A DNA stretch of 64,000 nt, from assembly GCA_014529385.2 (NCBI GenBank), contig CM043956.1, forward strand, positions 63,180,620-63,244,619, written 5' to 3'. Positions 53,352 to 64,000 of this stretch are shown here, piece by piece. The number at the start of each line of letters is the position of its first letter. The stretch's first letter is position 1. Made by a program: the position numbers and the translations under genes. A model generated the notes under the pieces. That model was not told where the DNA came from. It saw only the letters and a program-made list of their open reading frames with translations, and made no database searches. The DNA is from Adiantum capillus-veneris. Lineage: Eukaryota > Streptophyta > Polypodiopsida > Polypodiales > Pteridaceae.

Positions 53352-53644
53352 ACCTCCCACTTAAAAGACAATGTGCCAATAAATGGGTCCTACTAGCTAA
53401 ACTACTGGTATCTACAAGGAAACTAGTGAGATATTCTCTCAACGTAGACCCACTGGCTCGCTCTCTCGATCTACATGCAGTCGTATCGGCTCTAGTGATA
53501 GGCGAGTGTGCATATCCACACTAGAGCCTGCATGTAAATCCCGCAAACAACTTTGTATAGTCTTCATAGCTCCATAATACATCATGTTAGTGTGAGTCAT
53601 TGTACGATCGACCATCCTTGCTACAAATGCTCCCATTCCAGCTA
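53352..53644. other. Unassigned spacer
   Basis: A 65-codon minus-strand ORF (53439-53636) has no recognised content. I see no other signal here. Confidence 0.4.
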
Positions 53645-55880
53645 CTAGGTCAGGCCACCTCTACACCACCAATAGGTCGTATGCCACCAACTCAACCAGC
53701 ACTCCATTGGGCCTAGATTCCCATCTGCCACCTTTCCTGTTTCGCACCAAGCTCGAATGAACCGATATTGGCCCTCTGCATCTTCACTGCTACGCGCGCA
53801 CCGCCACAGTCGACACAGTCGTTTGTGCTCGTCTTGAAATGCATTGAGAACATATTTTGTGGTGTGGATCCCTAGACTTTTTTCCCAATGGAAAAGGCAT
53901 GATCTCTCCCTACCTTTCATCACCATATCCGGACCTCCATTGAAAATTGTGCGCACCGCATTCCAGTTTGCTTGGTCTTCATCTGCCATAAAGCCAGCAA
54001 AATCTGGTGGGGGCACCCCATTGCGCTCTAGCACGATGATCATTTGTTGCCAAAATATCATCTGTGTATAGTGTCCTCTTCTTTCATCTCACATATGGCA
54101 ATTGTCATTAATTCTTGGACATTGAACATCAAGACAAATCCACATTAACATTTAAGTATGTGTCAATATGTGTTTAGTATTCTAGAATTTGTTCTAGAAT
54201 AGGTTGTAGGATGTATTGAACATAAAATTAAAAGAATTAAATTAAAACTTGCCTTGGATCGTAAACATGGGCTGCCATGGTTGTCCATCCTTCTACTCGT
54301 CTAACGTGATCAAAGCAAACCCACACTCTTTTTAGATCTCCATTTCCATTTCTTCGCATTCTATTGACAAGATCTATGCCTGAGCCAGGACCTGTTGTCG
54401 ACATCTTGAATACAAAACATCTATCCTCCTCTCTATTAGATTGACCGGGAAAAAGCATTCCGTGGATAAACACAAATGTCAAGCGTCTCTTTAAGTCAAT
54501 TATCAATGACTCCTCTCCACGAGCGAGCACTCGACTCCCCACGAATGTATGCACCCAGTTCTTAATTCTGTGTAGAACATCATGAAAGTTTAGAAATATA
54601 TAAGACTCTAAGTTTATAAAGTATATTAAAATGCATTTCCCATACCTTTGGCTTTTAACAAGAGGAAATATTTCTTGAAGTAGAACTGACAACTCTACTT
54701 GTCCAAGCGAAGTGCATTCACCTGAAGAAGGTTGAAGGACAGTTTGGGAAATAAGCTTAACCACCTCCATTTGGATTTTTCTCGGCCCAGCTTGGATGCC
54801 AAGCGAATCAACGGCCTCAGCCACCAAAGACTTCACCCTTGCAATGGTACTTTTGGATGAACCTAGTTTGACATCATGGTCATGGAAGCCTTGGTGCACC
54901 ATGGCTCGAGAATAGCGTTTGTCGGTTGGCATTATGTAGTATACCTGGCAGTCGCAGGTTTTTCGAATAACAGGCACATATTGACAATAGAAGCACTTCA
55001 AGGTTCCATAATTTTGCAAGTCACCATTTAGCATTGGTCTCTCAATTAGTTTACCTGTTATTCCATGCCTACAATTGTGATTTTGACACTCTTCCCTTGT
55101 ACATGAAAAAAAAGAATAATGAATACCTGTCCAAGACGAACGGTTGGGTTTTCCTGTAGATAACACTTGCGAGCACTCTGCAAACACACATTCGAAATCA
55201 CCTCCGCAATAGCTTTTCCTTATTGTTGCTGAAAATTTGATGTTTGTGGTTGTTGGTTTTGTCCACACATGTCCATCCACTGATTGCTCCATTCCATCCA
55301 TAGCTGACATCTCGATATTAGGCTGAGGTGGAAATTCAAACACCATGTTTCCATTGTAGCTTGATGGAATTTCTTCCACCCACTCCCATTCCGATGTTGC
55401 AATCAAGGTCTTCAGCTTCAGAGATCTCATATTGGGATTTAACGCTAGCTCCACTATGCTAAAGGAATCACTGATCGGTGCCCGGTCCTTCTTACATCCC
55501 TCTTGTAGTGGGGAGTCTAGGTCGACCACCACATTTTGGGGTGTTTTGTTGGTGGGGTCAAAGTGAAACTCTTCTTTCTCTTCATCAGAAGAAAGCAATA
55601 GTATTTCGGCTGATTGTAGTGTTGTAGTAGCTTTCACAGGGGAATCCAATAATGCAACATACTCTGTGGAAACTTTAGCATCCAAAACATAAAGAGGAGA
55701 GCTATTACCTTTTCCTGCATTCTGCAAAGGAAATGTTGACGGTTCACCTTCAACAGATTTTGCTATGGCAAACACATTATAACCAACTGGTGCATTTATG
55801 TCAGCTCTAGATAGAACCAACAAAGATCCTTCCGATGATAGGTGGTGTGGTTTGCCAACCCCCACACCACCCACGTGAAC
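53645..55880 (-). CDS. Transposase-like gene with a Cys/His-rich (WRKY/GCM-type) domain, introns retained
   Basis: Minus strand. The exon part after the CA repeat reads DINAPVGYNVFAIAKS, then acidic Ser/Asp stretches (LLLSSDEEKEEF, VVVDLDSPLQ), then at about residues 265-370 a Cys/His-rich block: SYCGGDFECVFAEC, CTREECQNHNCRHGITGKL, LKCFYCQYVPVIRKTCDC, VHQGFHDHDVKLG. This spacing resembles the WRKY/GCM-type zinc domains found in some transposases. Two introns are supported: 54568-54645 (78 bp, GTATGG...CACAG) and 54062-54248 (187 bp, GTTTTA...CACAG), both keeping the frame. The last exon has NGVPPPDFAGFMADEDQANW and CLFHWEKSL, which resembles the DDE core of Mutator-like transposases. It stops at 53645, short of a full catalytic domain, so it is truncated. 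Family assignment is inference. Confidence 0.55.
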
Positions 55881-55897
55881 GATGAAATGAGAGCTTT

Positions 55898-56890
<993 letters not shown>

Positions 56891-56916
56891 GGGTAAGAAC
56901 CTACGTCCCGTAAAAG
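56891..56916 (+). other. Short copy of the last visible exon start of the 60-64 kb gene
   Basis: GGGTAAGAACCTACGTCCCG TAAAAG here matches 63730-63755 at 24 of 26 positions, with 16 consecutive identities. Unlikely by chance in this window; suggests a related element or a duplicated fragment. Confidence 0.5.
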
Positions 56917-56929
56917 ATGGTCAAAGATG

Positions 56930-57093
56930 GTAAAACTTGTAGGTTTTCATAAGAAGGCCGAATGTGTATCAATACAAGATGATAAAACTTGTAGGTTTTC
57001 ATAAGAAGGCCGAATGTCTATCAATACAAGATGATAAAAACTTGTAGGCTTTCATAAGAAGGCCGAATGTCTATCAATACAAGATGATAAAAC
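56930..57093. repeat. 52-bp minisatellite, three copies
   Basis: AAAACTTGTAGG(T/C)TTTCATAAGAAGGCCGAATGT(G/C)TATCAATACAAGATGAT starts at about 56932, 56984 and 57037. Confidence 0.9.
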
Positions 57094-57106
57094 TAGAATT
57101 TTAGTT

Positions 57107-57790
57107 GATTACGTAGGCTTTGAAGATGAATTGCTTCATTATTTTTAGACATGATTTCCTTTTTGTGAGGTAATTTAACTACAAGCTAAGATCTCAAAAC
57201 CCAATCTGAATTGTCAAAAGGGAGTAAACAGTAGAAAATCTTGAACTTCTGGACTTTTAAAAGTAAAAAATAATGAATTTTTTTGGCCATCGTTAAGTCG
57301 AGCTATAAGTGGAGCTTACGTAGGATTGCGTAGGCTTTGAAGATGACATGCTTCATTAATTTTAGACATTATAGCAAAAACCGAACTCAATTGTCCACAG
57401 GGAAAAGAGTAGAAAAACTCGAACTTTTGACATTTTAAAAATTAAAAAAATGAAAATTTTTGGCCTTTATAAAGTTTTGCTAAAAGTAGAGCTTACGTAG
57501 GATTACTTAGGCTTTGAAGATAAATTCCTTGCATTTTAAACATGATCGCAATAACCGATGTCAATTGTGGACATGATCTTTTGGCATTTTAAAAATAAAA
57601 AATATGATTTTTTTTTGCCTTTTTTAAGTCGAGCTAAAAGTGGATCTTAGGGTGGATTACGTAAGCTTTGAAGATGAATTGCTTCATTAAGTTTAGACAT
57701 GCTCGCAAAAAACAATCTCAATTGTCAACACGGAATAAAGATGATGTAATCTTGAACTTTCGGGATTTTTGCATGGTTAAATTGAATTTT
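57107..57790. repeat. AT-rich satellite, four diverged tandem units (155-216 bp)
   Basis: Each unit starts TTACGTAGGCTTTGAAGATGA (57109, 57325, 57502, 57657 with variations), then GCTTCATTA.TTTTAGACAT, CAATTGTC, GGAATAAAG-like, AATCTTGAACTT and AAATTTTTGGCC, then AAGTCGAGCTAAAAGTGGA. Length varies by internal deletions. A single copy lies at 13565-13750. Confidence 0.85.
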
Positions 57791-57891
57791 TGGCCAACTT
57801 TTAAGTAAACAAAAAGGGAGCAATAGTGATATCGCTATTGCTCCCTTTAAAAAGCCAACAATTCTTGCGCATGCTCACGAACCTGTAAGCT

Positions 57892-58026
<135 letters not shown>

Positions 58027-58074
58027 CAAGCGGTCCTCTGTCGAACCGCAGAGGGGTGGGGCCTGCTGTCCAGA

Positions 58075-58260
58075 AGCGGCCTTAGCCGAGTGCAAGCCAG
58101 AAGTAGCCTTAGCGGCCTTAGCCGACTACAAGCTAGAAACGGCCTTAGCGGCCTTAGCCGACTGCTGTGAAGCCAAAAACGGCCTTAGCCGACTGCTGTC
58201 CATCAACGTCCTTAGCTGACTGTTGTCCAGACACGTCCTTAGCCGACAAGGGGGACAAGA
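58075..58260. repeat. GC-rich minisatellite
   Basis: Irregular repeats of CCTTAGCCGACTGCTGTCCA and GGCCTTAGCGGCCTTAGCCGA, at least seven CCTTAGC(C/G/T) units. It stands out against the AT-rich surroundings. Confidence 0.85.
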
Positions 58261-58362
58261 GGTCGATGACAAGGGGCACAAGTACACCTCGCGCGGCAGC
58301 AGGTAGCCCCCAATTGAGGCTAATCTGTAAGCGATTTTTTTAGCAGCCTTGCCTTGTTAGTG

Positions 58363-58680
58363 GCGTGATCAAGCCCACCATTGCTACCATGCCCACGACT
58401 GCAAGAGCAACAGTTTGTTTCCGTCTCAGTCGAGCTCATTTTCATCTCTTTCATCATCAAGTAAGTAGAGCTTCAAGAGCCTGTTTTGCACTTGGCGCTT
58501 CAAGAGATTCTTTTGCACTCTCTTATGCAACTGCGCACACATGGACGTGATCAAGCCCACCATTGTTACCATGCCCACAACTACAAGAGCCATGGAATCT
58601 GTAGAGTAAGGATATTGGCGCTTCAAGAGCCATGGATAAATAAATAAATACAGTCCTGATCGGCGCTTCAAGCAGTCAGC
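58363..58680. repeat. Diverged direct duplication of about 183 bp
   Basis: GTGATCAAGCCCACCATTG.TACCATGCCCAC at 58363 recurs at 58546; CGCTTCAAGAGCC/GATT words are repeated several times between and after. Confidence 0.8.
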
Positions 58681-58945
58681 CACCTCTGCCGTTTCTTGAC
58701 CACCGCCTCTTCCGTTTTAGTAAAAAGCATTGGGCAGCTTATGTTCATTAAAGCGGCCTCAGAAGTTGCTTATGTTCAGTCATAAGCATGGCGTGAATTG
58801 GGCAGCAGTCAAGCCTGGCGTGTATTGTCGCCTCAGCCGACAAGGGCCAGTGTGTTCATCAAGGGGCAGGCGAGAGATCAGTGAGCGTGCTAAGCCGACA
58901 AGGGGCTAGCTTATGTTCAGTCAGCTTGCTTAGCTGACAAGGGCC

Positions 58946-58996
<51 letters not shown>

Positions 58997-59000
<4 letters not shown>

Positions 59001-59296
59001 ATTGCACTGCTTTTTTATTTTGAGGTTTGGTAATTGTATATGGTCATTATATATTGCGCTGCTTTTTTATTTTGAGGTTTGGTAATTGTATATGGTCATT
59101 ATGCGTTGCTTTTTTATTTTGAGGTTTGGTAATTGTATATGGTCATTATATATTGCGCTGCTTTTTTATTTTGAGGTTTGGTAATTGTATATGGTCATTA
59201 TACCGTGACAGAGAGAGAGAGAGAGAGAGAGACTCTCAAATATTGCACTGCTTTTTTATTTTGAGGTTTGGTAATTTTATATGGTCATTATACCGT

Positions 59297-59299
<3 letters not shown>
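58997..59299. repeat. Repeats of about 50 bp, five copies, separated in part by (GA)n
   Basis: (A)TATTGC.CTGCTTTTTTATTTTGAGGTTTGGTAATT.TATATGGTCATTAT starts at 58999, 59051, 59101 (truncated), 59150 and 59239. The last two are followed by ACCGTGACAGAGAGAG and (GA)n tracts (59211-59231; 59301-59383, 83 bp). Confidence 0.9.
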
Positions 59300-59388
<89 letters not shown>

Positions 59389-59494
59389 GCTACATTTCGT
59401 GTGATGTGAATAAGGTCATTATACCACATGAGAGAGAGAGAGAGAGAGACTCTCTAGCCTTCAATCTGGCTGTGCTTGCATGGTGGGCAAGCAG

Positions 59495-59660
59495 GGTATA
59501 ATTTGTATGGGCAAAGAATGCAAAGATTTACTCATGGAAGGTGTGCTAGGCGAGCTGAGGAATGCCCATACGCTCACCATATTCCTGGAAGTGGTGATGG
59601 TCATTATACTGTTGTAAGAAAGATTCCATTTGATAATGCTCTTAAGTGTGTCGGCCTTTA
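59495..59660 (+). CDS. Possible exon with a CCCH-like zinc-finger motif
   Basis: Following an AAGCAG acceptor-like site, the plus strand reads YNLYGQRMQRFTHGRCARR then AEECPYAHHIPGSGDGHYTVVRK. The spacing F-x-x-G-x-C-x5-C-x3-H matches a CCCH finger whose first Cys is absent (Met-Gln-Arg instead), giving at most a partial zinc site. The frame is open to about 59676, but no confident donor was found. It lies about 650 bp upstream of the next exon, across a CT-rich stretch, so it may be a 5' exon of the 60-64 kb gene or unrelated. Confidence 0.35.
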
Positions 59661-60078
59661 TTGTGTGTCTGTGTGAGTGTGTTTTATATGTGTGTCTCTC
59701 TCTCCCCTCTCTATAGTATAAAAATAAGAGTAAAGATTGAGAGGACCATTTTATGTTGTTTCTCCAGACAGGTATGGTCCTCCGTTCTTTCCTCCTCCTC
59801 CTCCCTTTCTACCACCTCATCCCATCCTCCTACTTCTATACCCCCTACCTTCTCACCATCTCCTCCCCTCTTAGCTATCCTCTCTCTATCCCTCATCCTC
59901 TCCACCTCTCTCCTCTTCCCTCCTCCTGTATCCCTCCCACCAATTTTCTTTCTTCCTCTTGCTCTCCCTCACCTTTCCTCCCAGTCATCTATCTCCATCC
60001 CTGTACTCTGTTGGCCATCCTCCCTCTCCCTCTACTTTTCTCTCTCCATCTCTCCATCCCTGTCCTCTCCGTCGGTCT

Positions 60079-60082
<4 letters not shown>

Positions 60083-60167
<85 letters not shown>

Positions 60168-60213
60168 CTCCTCTCTCTCTGTCTCCCCGTCCTCTTCCTC
60201 TCTCTCTCTCCAT

Positions 60214-60263
<50 letters not shown>
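60083..60263. repeat. (CT)n tracts
   Basis: 60083-60163 and 60221-60263, separated by GACCTCCTCTCTCTCTGTCTCCCCGTC-like sequence; the preceding 59700-60080 is C/T-rich low-complexity sequence without genes. Confidence 0.95.
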
Positions 60264-60266
<3 letters not shown>

Positions 60267-60316
60267 GTTGATGTAAGAGAAACAAAACCCACTTTACTTT
60301 GTTGAAGGTGTTGCAG

Positions 60317-63300
60317 TATTGGAGAAAACAAAATCTAGAGGACATTCATCCACATTCGGCTGTACAGGTCAGACTTTGAACAAATGCCGAAGCATTCTAT
60401 TTTTTTGAGATTCATTATTCACATGCAATCTAGTATAGTTAATATACAACTTACCATCTTCATAGCATTTGTGCATTGATGACAGTTTCAATTTCTTGCG
60501 GAAAACAGATGGCTACGAAAAATTTGTCTTTTAGCAAGAATGAGCATGTGGTGCTCTTAAGCAAGGGCAAGGAAGTTGGGAAAGTAATTATGATACAGTC
60601 TCTACCCCACGAAAAGCTACATGGAAGAGAGTTGCCTAGAGGCACGTTGGGAGTAGCCGTCCAATCAGCATTAGCTCTCGGTCTCATGTTGCCACATGTT
60701 CCACCCATTGACGATGATGTGTGCACCTTAGGTGCAGCAGTGGGTACAGTTGTGGCGTGGCCGATAAGAGAATTGGTAATGAGACCTCTTAATTTTATTC
60801 AGTCTTACATGCTCTCTTTTGAAAGAAACATTGAACATTTTGTGTCCAGGCAAAAGGGCAACGAACTGTATCCTCTGGAGGCAAGGGTTCAATACCTGTC
60901 GCTCCAAGAGCCACTAGCATAGCATCGGGTGCGATGCCCAAACCAAGCATTTCAAAGCCTCCTCCAAAGACTCTTGTTGCAGAGGTAAGCCACTGGAGTT
61001 TATTGCAGTATTTACTCATGAAATTAATCGTTGTTTGCCAGTAACCTAGCCTAATAATTATTTGCCTACGGCCAAACTACTTGCCTACGGCCAAGTAGTC
61101 GACGGGTGTCAAGAAAAGAAGTGTAGATCAAGCAAGTGAAGTCGTTGAAAGCAAGCCGGTCACACGAGCACATAAAGAAGAGGACACTAGATGGGAGCCC
61201 CCAAAGAAAAAGGGTAGAATTCCTTTGAAAAAGGAAGGTGCTAGCACAAAGAAAGAAGTCACCAAAGTGAAAGTAGTGCAAAATCCAGTGAAAGCCAATG
61301 CAGAGGGCACTACACAATCCGAGGTACCAGCGCCATCAAAGGACAAGGCCCCTATTGCGAACAACTCAAGTGAAGAAGATGACGAAAGAGAGGATGCGGG
61401 GGATGAAGATCGTGGTCTTTTTACTATTACCGAGAAATCCACGCTGAAATGGGATTTGCTCGACGACACTTTGCACCGCCTTCAGGTTGGTAATTTCTAA
61501 AATGGTATGCTCCTCTAATATTTCCTGTTTCAAACTACAAGATCAAAAGCTATTCAAGTACGGTTACATAGGATACTCGCAAAGTACCACTGCCACCAGT
61601 GCCCTTGTGCCGCTTATTACCACATCCAGCGGTACGTCCAGTACAAGATCGTGTGCACAATCTAGCTTTGGAGTTCTCTAGAAATGGATATGTTCCACAT
61701 CGTGCCAGGTTCATGCTTTCAATAAGGACTCTAGATCTAGATTCAATAGAAGTTAGTCATGCAATTCGGAAAACCTGGGATCCAATCTCGATGCAACTTA
61801 ATGAGGACTTTGAGAAACATTTGCATAAATCCGGGTGGGGGGACCTGAAAGGGAAAATGTTGTACACATGGGATGGGAATCACCGTCTTCGGGCATGGAA
61901 TGCACAAATTGATACAGGTAGATTACTTTATACACTTTTGTTTCTGACTCAATATCAAGATGAGATGAATTTTGTGAAACTATGCAAGATAATTTTGCTC
62001 TGCAGTTCACAAAGAGGAGCCTAAGTACCATTGCTGTGTGGAAGCTTGCATGGTTAAGGTCACTAAAGAGAACGAGGGAGAATTTCTCACTGTGGTGGCA
62101 CGCTTGAATCGGTAAGCTTAGCTATAACATAATTAACGCATCATAGTTGAATCGATAAGCTTAGCCATAGCATGAGTTTTGCTTCCTAGTCAATTTGATA
62201 AGCTTAGCTATAGTATGGTTGTAACTTCCTAGTCTTTTAATGGTATAAGTTTTGTTGTCACAACATTAATGACAAAGGCTATGTAAAAACTTCCTTCATA
62301 GATATGCTATGTATGGTAAGAGTAATGGGCACAGCCAACATGGATACATTGCTTAAGGGTTTGGAGGAAGATGTTCCAGGATGGATGCAACGAGAATTAG
62401 ATGTTGAAATGAATAAGCGTGGGGGGTTGCGAAGACGCTGGTACAAGGTCCCTCTTATCGTGCTATTCCAACTTCTATATCCGGTAAGTTTCATTGTCCT
62501 TTACATTATTCTCACCATGACAATGTAGTGGATCAAACAAAGAATGAACTAATGTCACGATTCAGGCAAAGTATACAAAGGCTTTGCAATCTATGAGCAA
62601 TAAGCGAAATGAGCTCTCAACGGAGGAGTTCACTACCCATTACCGTAACACATTCTATATGGCTAACAAGAAAGCCCGAAAAAATACGCAACGGGCATCC
62701 ACAATTGCGGATCCTAACTTAGGAGAGGAGTGGTGGAGGTAAGATTAATAGGGGTTTCTTTCAAAGGGAATTAAGTTTACATTCACGTGCTGCTTAAAAA
62801 ATTTTAACATTTGTTACTAGATTGCTTATGGACATAGATTGGAGTAGGAGACCAAAGTGGTTGACAGATGATCGAATATACAGTCTTGCATGCGCCAATC
62901 TACCAGTCGATCATCGTAGCAATGTGCTAAGGGCCTTGGTTAGCGATGATCCAACCACATTATATCCAAGCCTAAAATCAACGCTAAGTAAGGTCATTTT
63001 TTGATAAATGTTTCAAATAAAAAGAGTATAGTAAACAATGATTTAGTTGTTTAATAATGTAGACAACCACTCCGTATTTCGCACTTGGTTACGTGGAGAG
63101 ACATGGTGGAATCGACTTGTGAACGAGGCTACGAGACAGTATGCGTTGCTGAAGAAATCATGCCGCCTCCCTGAAAACGACACCCTAGTGACAACTATAA
63201 GGGAGTGGAAATCGAGGTACAGTGGCACATTGTTTGAAGTGGAGTGCGAGAGATTGAAAGGTGGACTCAAAGGTAATAAGCAGAAACAGAAGGAGGGTAC

Positions 63301-63925
63301 TAACATGGCCGCCAAACGGGCATTTTACAGGTATGTAATCTTGTCCTACTTGGTTTCTAAATCTTAAAAAAATTTGAGTGGATGACAATAAGTATATTTT
63401 GGCAAACGTATACCAGATGGGTGCGGATCATGGATTGGACAGATAAAGTTTCAGTTACAAAAGAGTGGGTCAATGTGAAGCACACTGCATGCCTGTATAC
63501 GGATGAACAACGTGCAGCATTGTGGCCCAAAAAAGTTTATGTTGAGTGTCCTCTTTTCATTGACTTTGCGAAGGACACATTTCCCCCCAACGAGCGGGAG
63601 CAGTTCAAGGAGGCAGAGACCGGTAGAGTTAAAAGACAGCAAGAAGAGGTAAAAGCATACAAAACCATAGTTAAACTATTTTCTAGTCATGTGAGGATTT
63701 AACTGCAACACGTGAAATTAATTTTGCCAGGGTAAGAACCTACGTTCCCTAAAAGGAAAAGATGTTGTGACTGAGGAGACAGATAACGAAGAAGAGGTGG
63801 AGGAGGATCGTGAACCAAGGTGGAGCGACGGTGAATGTCCTTCGGATTTTGAGGATGATGAAGACGAAAGTGATGTGCCGCCTTCTCCAACTGCTAAACC
63901 TACAAGAGCCCCACAAACTACCCAG
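60317..63925 (+). CDS. Multi-exon gene of unknown function, splice structure largely intact (3' end outside window)
   Basis: Exons that join in frame: 60317-60367, 60509-60775, 60850-60984, 61099-61485, 61572-61917, 62006-62111, about 62321-62483, 62566-62738, 62821-62987, 63063-63330, 63417-63648, 63731-63925. Nearly all have GT-AG ends and matching phases; the sixth-to-seventh acceptor is uncertain and the last donor is GC (CAG|GCAAGT). About 830 codons with no stop. Visible parts: a domain ending LGAAVGTVVAWPIREL, like the DUF8039 region of En/Spm-associated plant proteins; a basic NLS-like KKKGRIPLKK; acidic EEDDEREDAGDEDRG; a conserved-looking block with IRKTWDPISMQLNEDFEKHL and LYTWDGNHRLRAWN (DGNHR recalls ParB/sulfiredoxin-type loops); HCCVEACMVKVTK; Trp-rich helical C-terminal region; acidic tail. 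Could be a host gene or a transposon-borne gene. Start not determined; ATG 60509 is the earliest good Met. Confidence 0.65.
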
Positions 63926-64000
63926 GCAAGTTTTCACACACCCTTGTTGTTGCTTAAATGGAAAGGTTGAACTAATAGTACTCGTGTAATTTATATGCTC

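Noticed and set aside
55115-55165. 31-nt intron within the Cys/His-rich block of the transposase-like gene
   Set aside because: Donor- and acceptor-like words exist, but the length is too short and the frame is open without it.

Overview
The window reads as nuclear DNA of a land plant with a large, repeat-rich genome. Evidence: nested LTR retrotransposons of plant lineages (Tat/Athila-like and chromovirus-like Ty3 elements, Ty1/copia elements), CACTA transposon ends with plant En/Spm-type ORFs, a decayed pentatricopeptide-repeat (PPR) gene of plant type, AG/GT-spliced exons and an extreme density of (GA)n/(CT)n and (CA)n tracts. A seed-free vascular plant such as a fern is my guess, at low confidence. 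There is no sign of bacterial or organellar sequence.

Left part (1-29.4 kb). A gag-protease-only LTR element (here G1, minus strand, 5' LTR ending at 8486) is inserted in the integrase of a copia element (copia C, 8487-10909). Copia C is itself inserted in the RNase H region of a chromovirus-like Ty3 element (G2, about 10915 to beyond 20.5 kb). G2 is also split inside its reverse transcriptase by a 5.17-kb insertion (11687-16854) flanked by cacgt. At the window edge (1-1328) lie exon-like pieces of an unrecognised spliced gene on the same strand as G1. Right of G2 follow a copia 3' end (copia A, plus strand), a PPR pseudogene, SINE-like repeats, two left ends of one CACTA family (the second interrupting a copia integrase), CACTA-type coding remnants, and simple or degenerate repeats.

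Middle (29.4-49.3 kb). This is one Tat/Athila-like Ty3 element of about 11 kb (LTRs 29452-29918 and 48898-49341, target duplication gtgtg). It carries gag, protease-RT-RNase H, integrase, and a roughly 1,160-codon extra ORF in the position where envelope-like genes sit. It is interrupted by a young, complete 8,843-bp element (33997-42839, target duplication ctcgc, LTRs differing at four positions plus one dinucleotide). That inner element encodes only a 1,235-codon Gag and an aspartic protease and is a relative of G1. Having no RT or integrase, it must be mobilised by another element.

Right part (49.3-64 kb). A 5'-truncated copia element (copia B), an LTR-like block, a two- or three-exon transposase-like gene with a Cys/His-rich domain (53645-55.9 kb, minus), several minisatellites and very long GA/CT/CA tracts, and finally a multi-exon gene on the plus strand (about 60317-63925, running off the window). 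In that gene the splice junctions I could place keep the reading frame; one acceptor is uncertain. It is the best candidate here for an intact, non-retroelement protein-coding locus, although it may belong to a DNA transposon.
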